Origin: Clostridium sp. CAG:273
Lineage (GTDB): Bacteria > Bacillota > Clostridia > TANB77 > CAG-508
Length of the DNA stretch: 5,213 bases
Assembly: GCA_000438355.1 (NCBI GenBank)
Contig: FR901509.1
Location: 1-5,213 of the forward strand
Reading direction: 5' to 3'
Every line of letters begins with the position of its first letter. Position 1 is the stretch's first letter. Positions 5,205 to 5,213 of this stretch are shown piece after piece. The position numbers and the translations under genes are program-made. The notes under the pieces were generated by a model that worked only from the letters and a program-made list of their open reading frames with translations, had not been told where the DNA came from and made no database searches.

Positions 5205-5213
5205 AATTTATTA

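Overview
The window comes from a very AT-rich, endospore-forming Firmicute, most likely an uncultured-type gut Clostridia. This is inferred from three things: base composition, the presence of a nutrient germinant receptor operon, and a pilin-like leader peptide of a style common in low-GC Clostridia. No rRNA, tRNA, CRISPR array or insertion sequence was seen.

Layout. At the left edge (1-85, minus strand) are the first 28 codons of a type IV pilin-like protein, with its own ribosome binding site and a good sigma-A-type promoter about 155 bases further upstream. A gene-free, AT-rich divergent region of about 570 bases follows. Three plus-strand genes then form a complete gerA-type cluster: gerAA (656-2449), gerAB (2439-3596, overlapping gerAA by 11 bases) and gerAC (3788-5038, after a 191-base gap). 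The gap and the region after gerAC carry two different degenerate tandem repeats. The window ends on a GGAGG ribosome binding site, so another plus-strand gene probably starts at or just past the right edge.

How the genes work together. GerAA, GerAB and GerAC are the three subunits of a spore inner-membrane receptor that senses small nutrients and starts germination. GerAB resembles an amino-acid transporter and is the ligand-sensing subunit. GerAA is thought to form the ion channel. GerAC is normally a lipoprotein on the outer face of the inner membrane. All three are intact here, although GerAC lacks the usual lipid-attachment cysteine.

Most interesting signal. gerAA and gerAC, but not gerAB, share an unusual start region. 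A strong Shine-Dalgarno sequence lies 40 and 37 bases before the start codon, far beyond normal spacing. In both cases an inverted repeat begins one or two bases after it and fills most of the gap. Folding would bring the ribosome binding site close to the start codon. Each leader also contains a tiny open frame whose stop overlaps a gerAA or gerAC start (ATGA, TAATG). This suggests structure-dependent or coupled translation of two receptor subunits. It is an inference from sequence and has not been tested.
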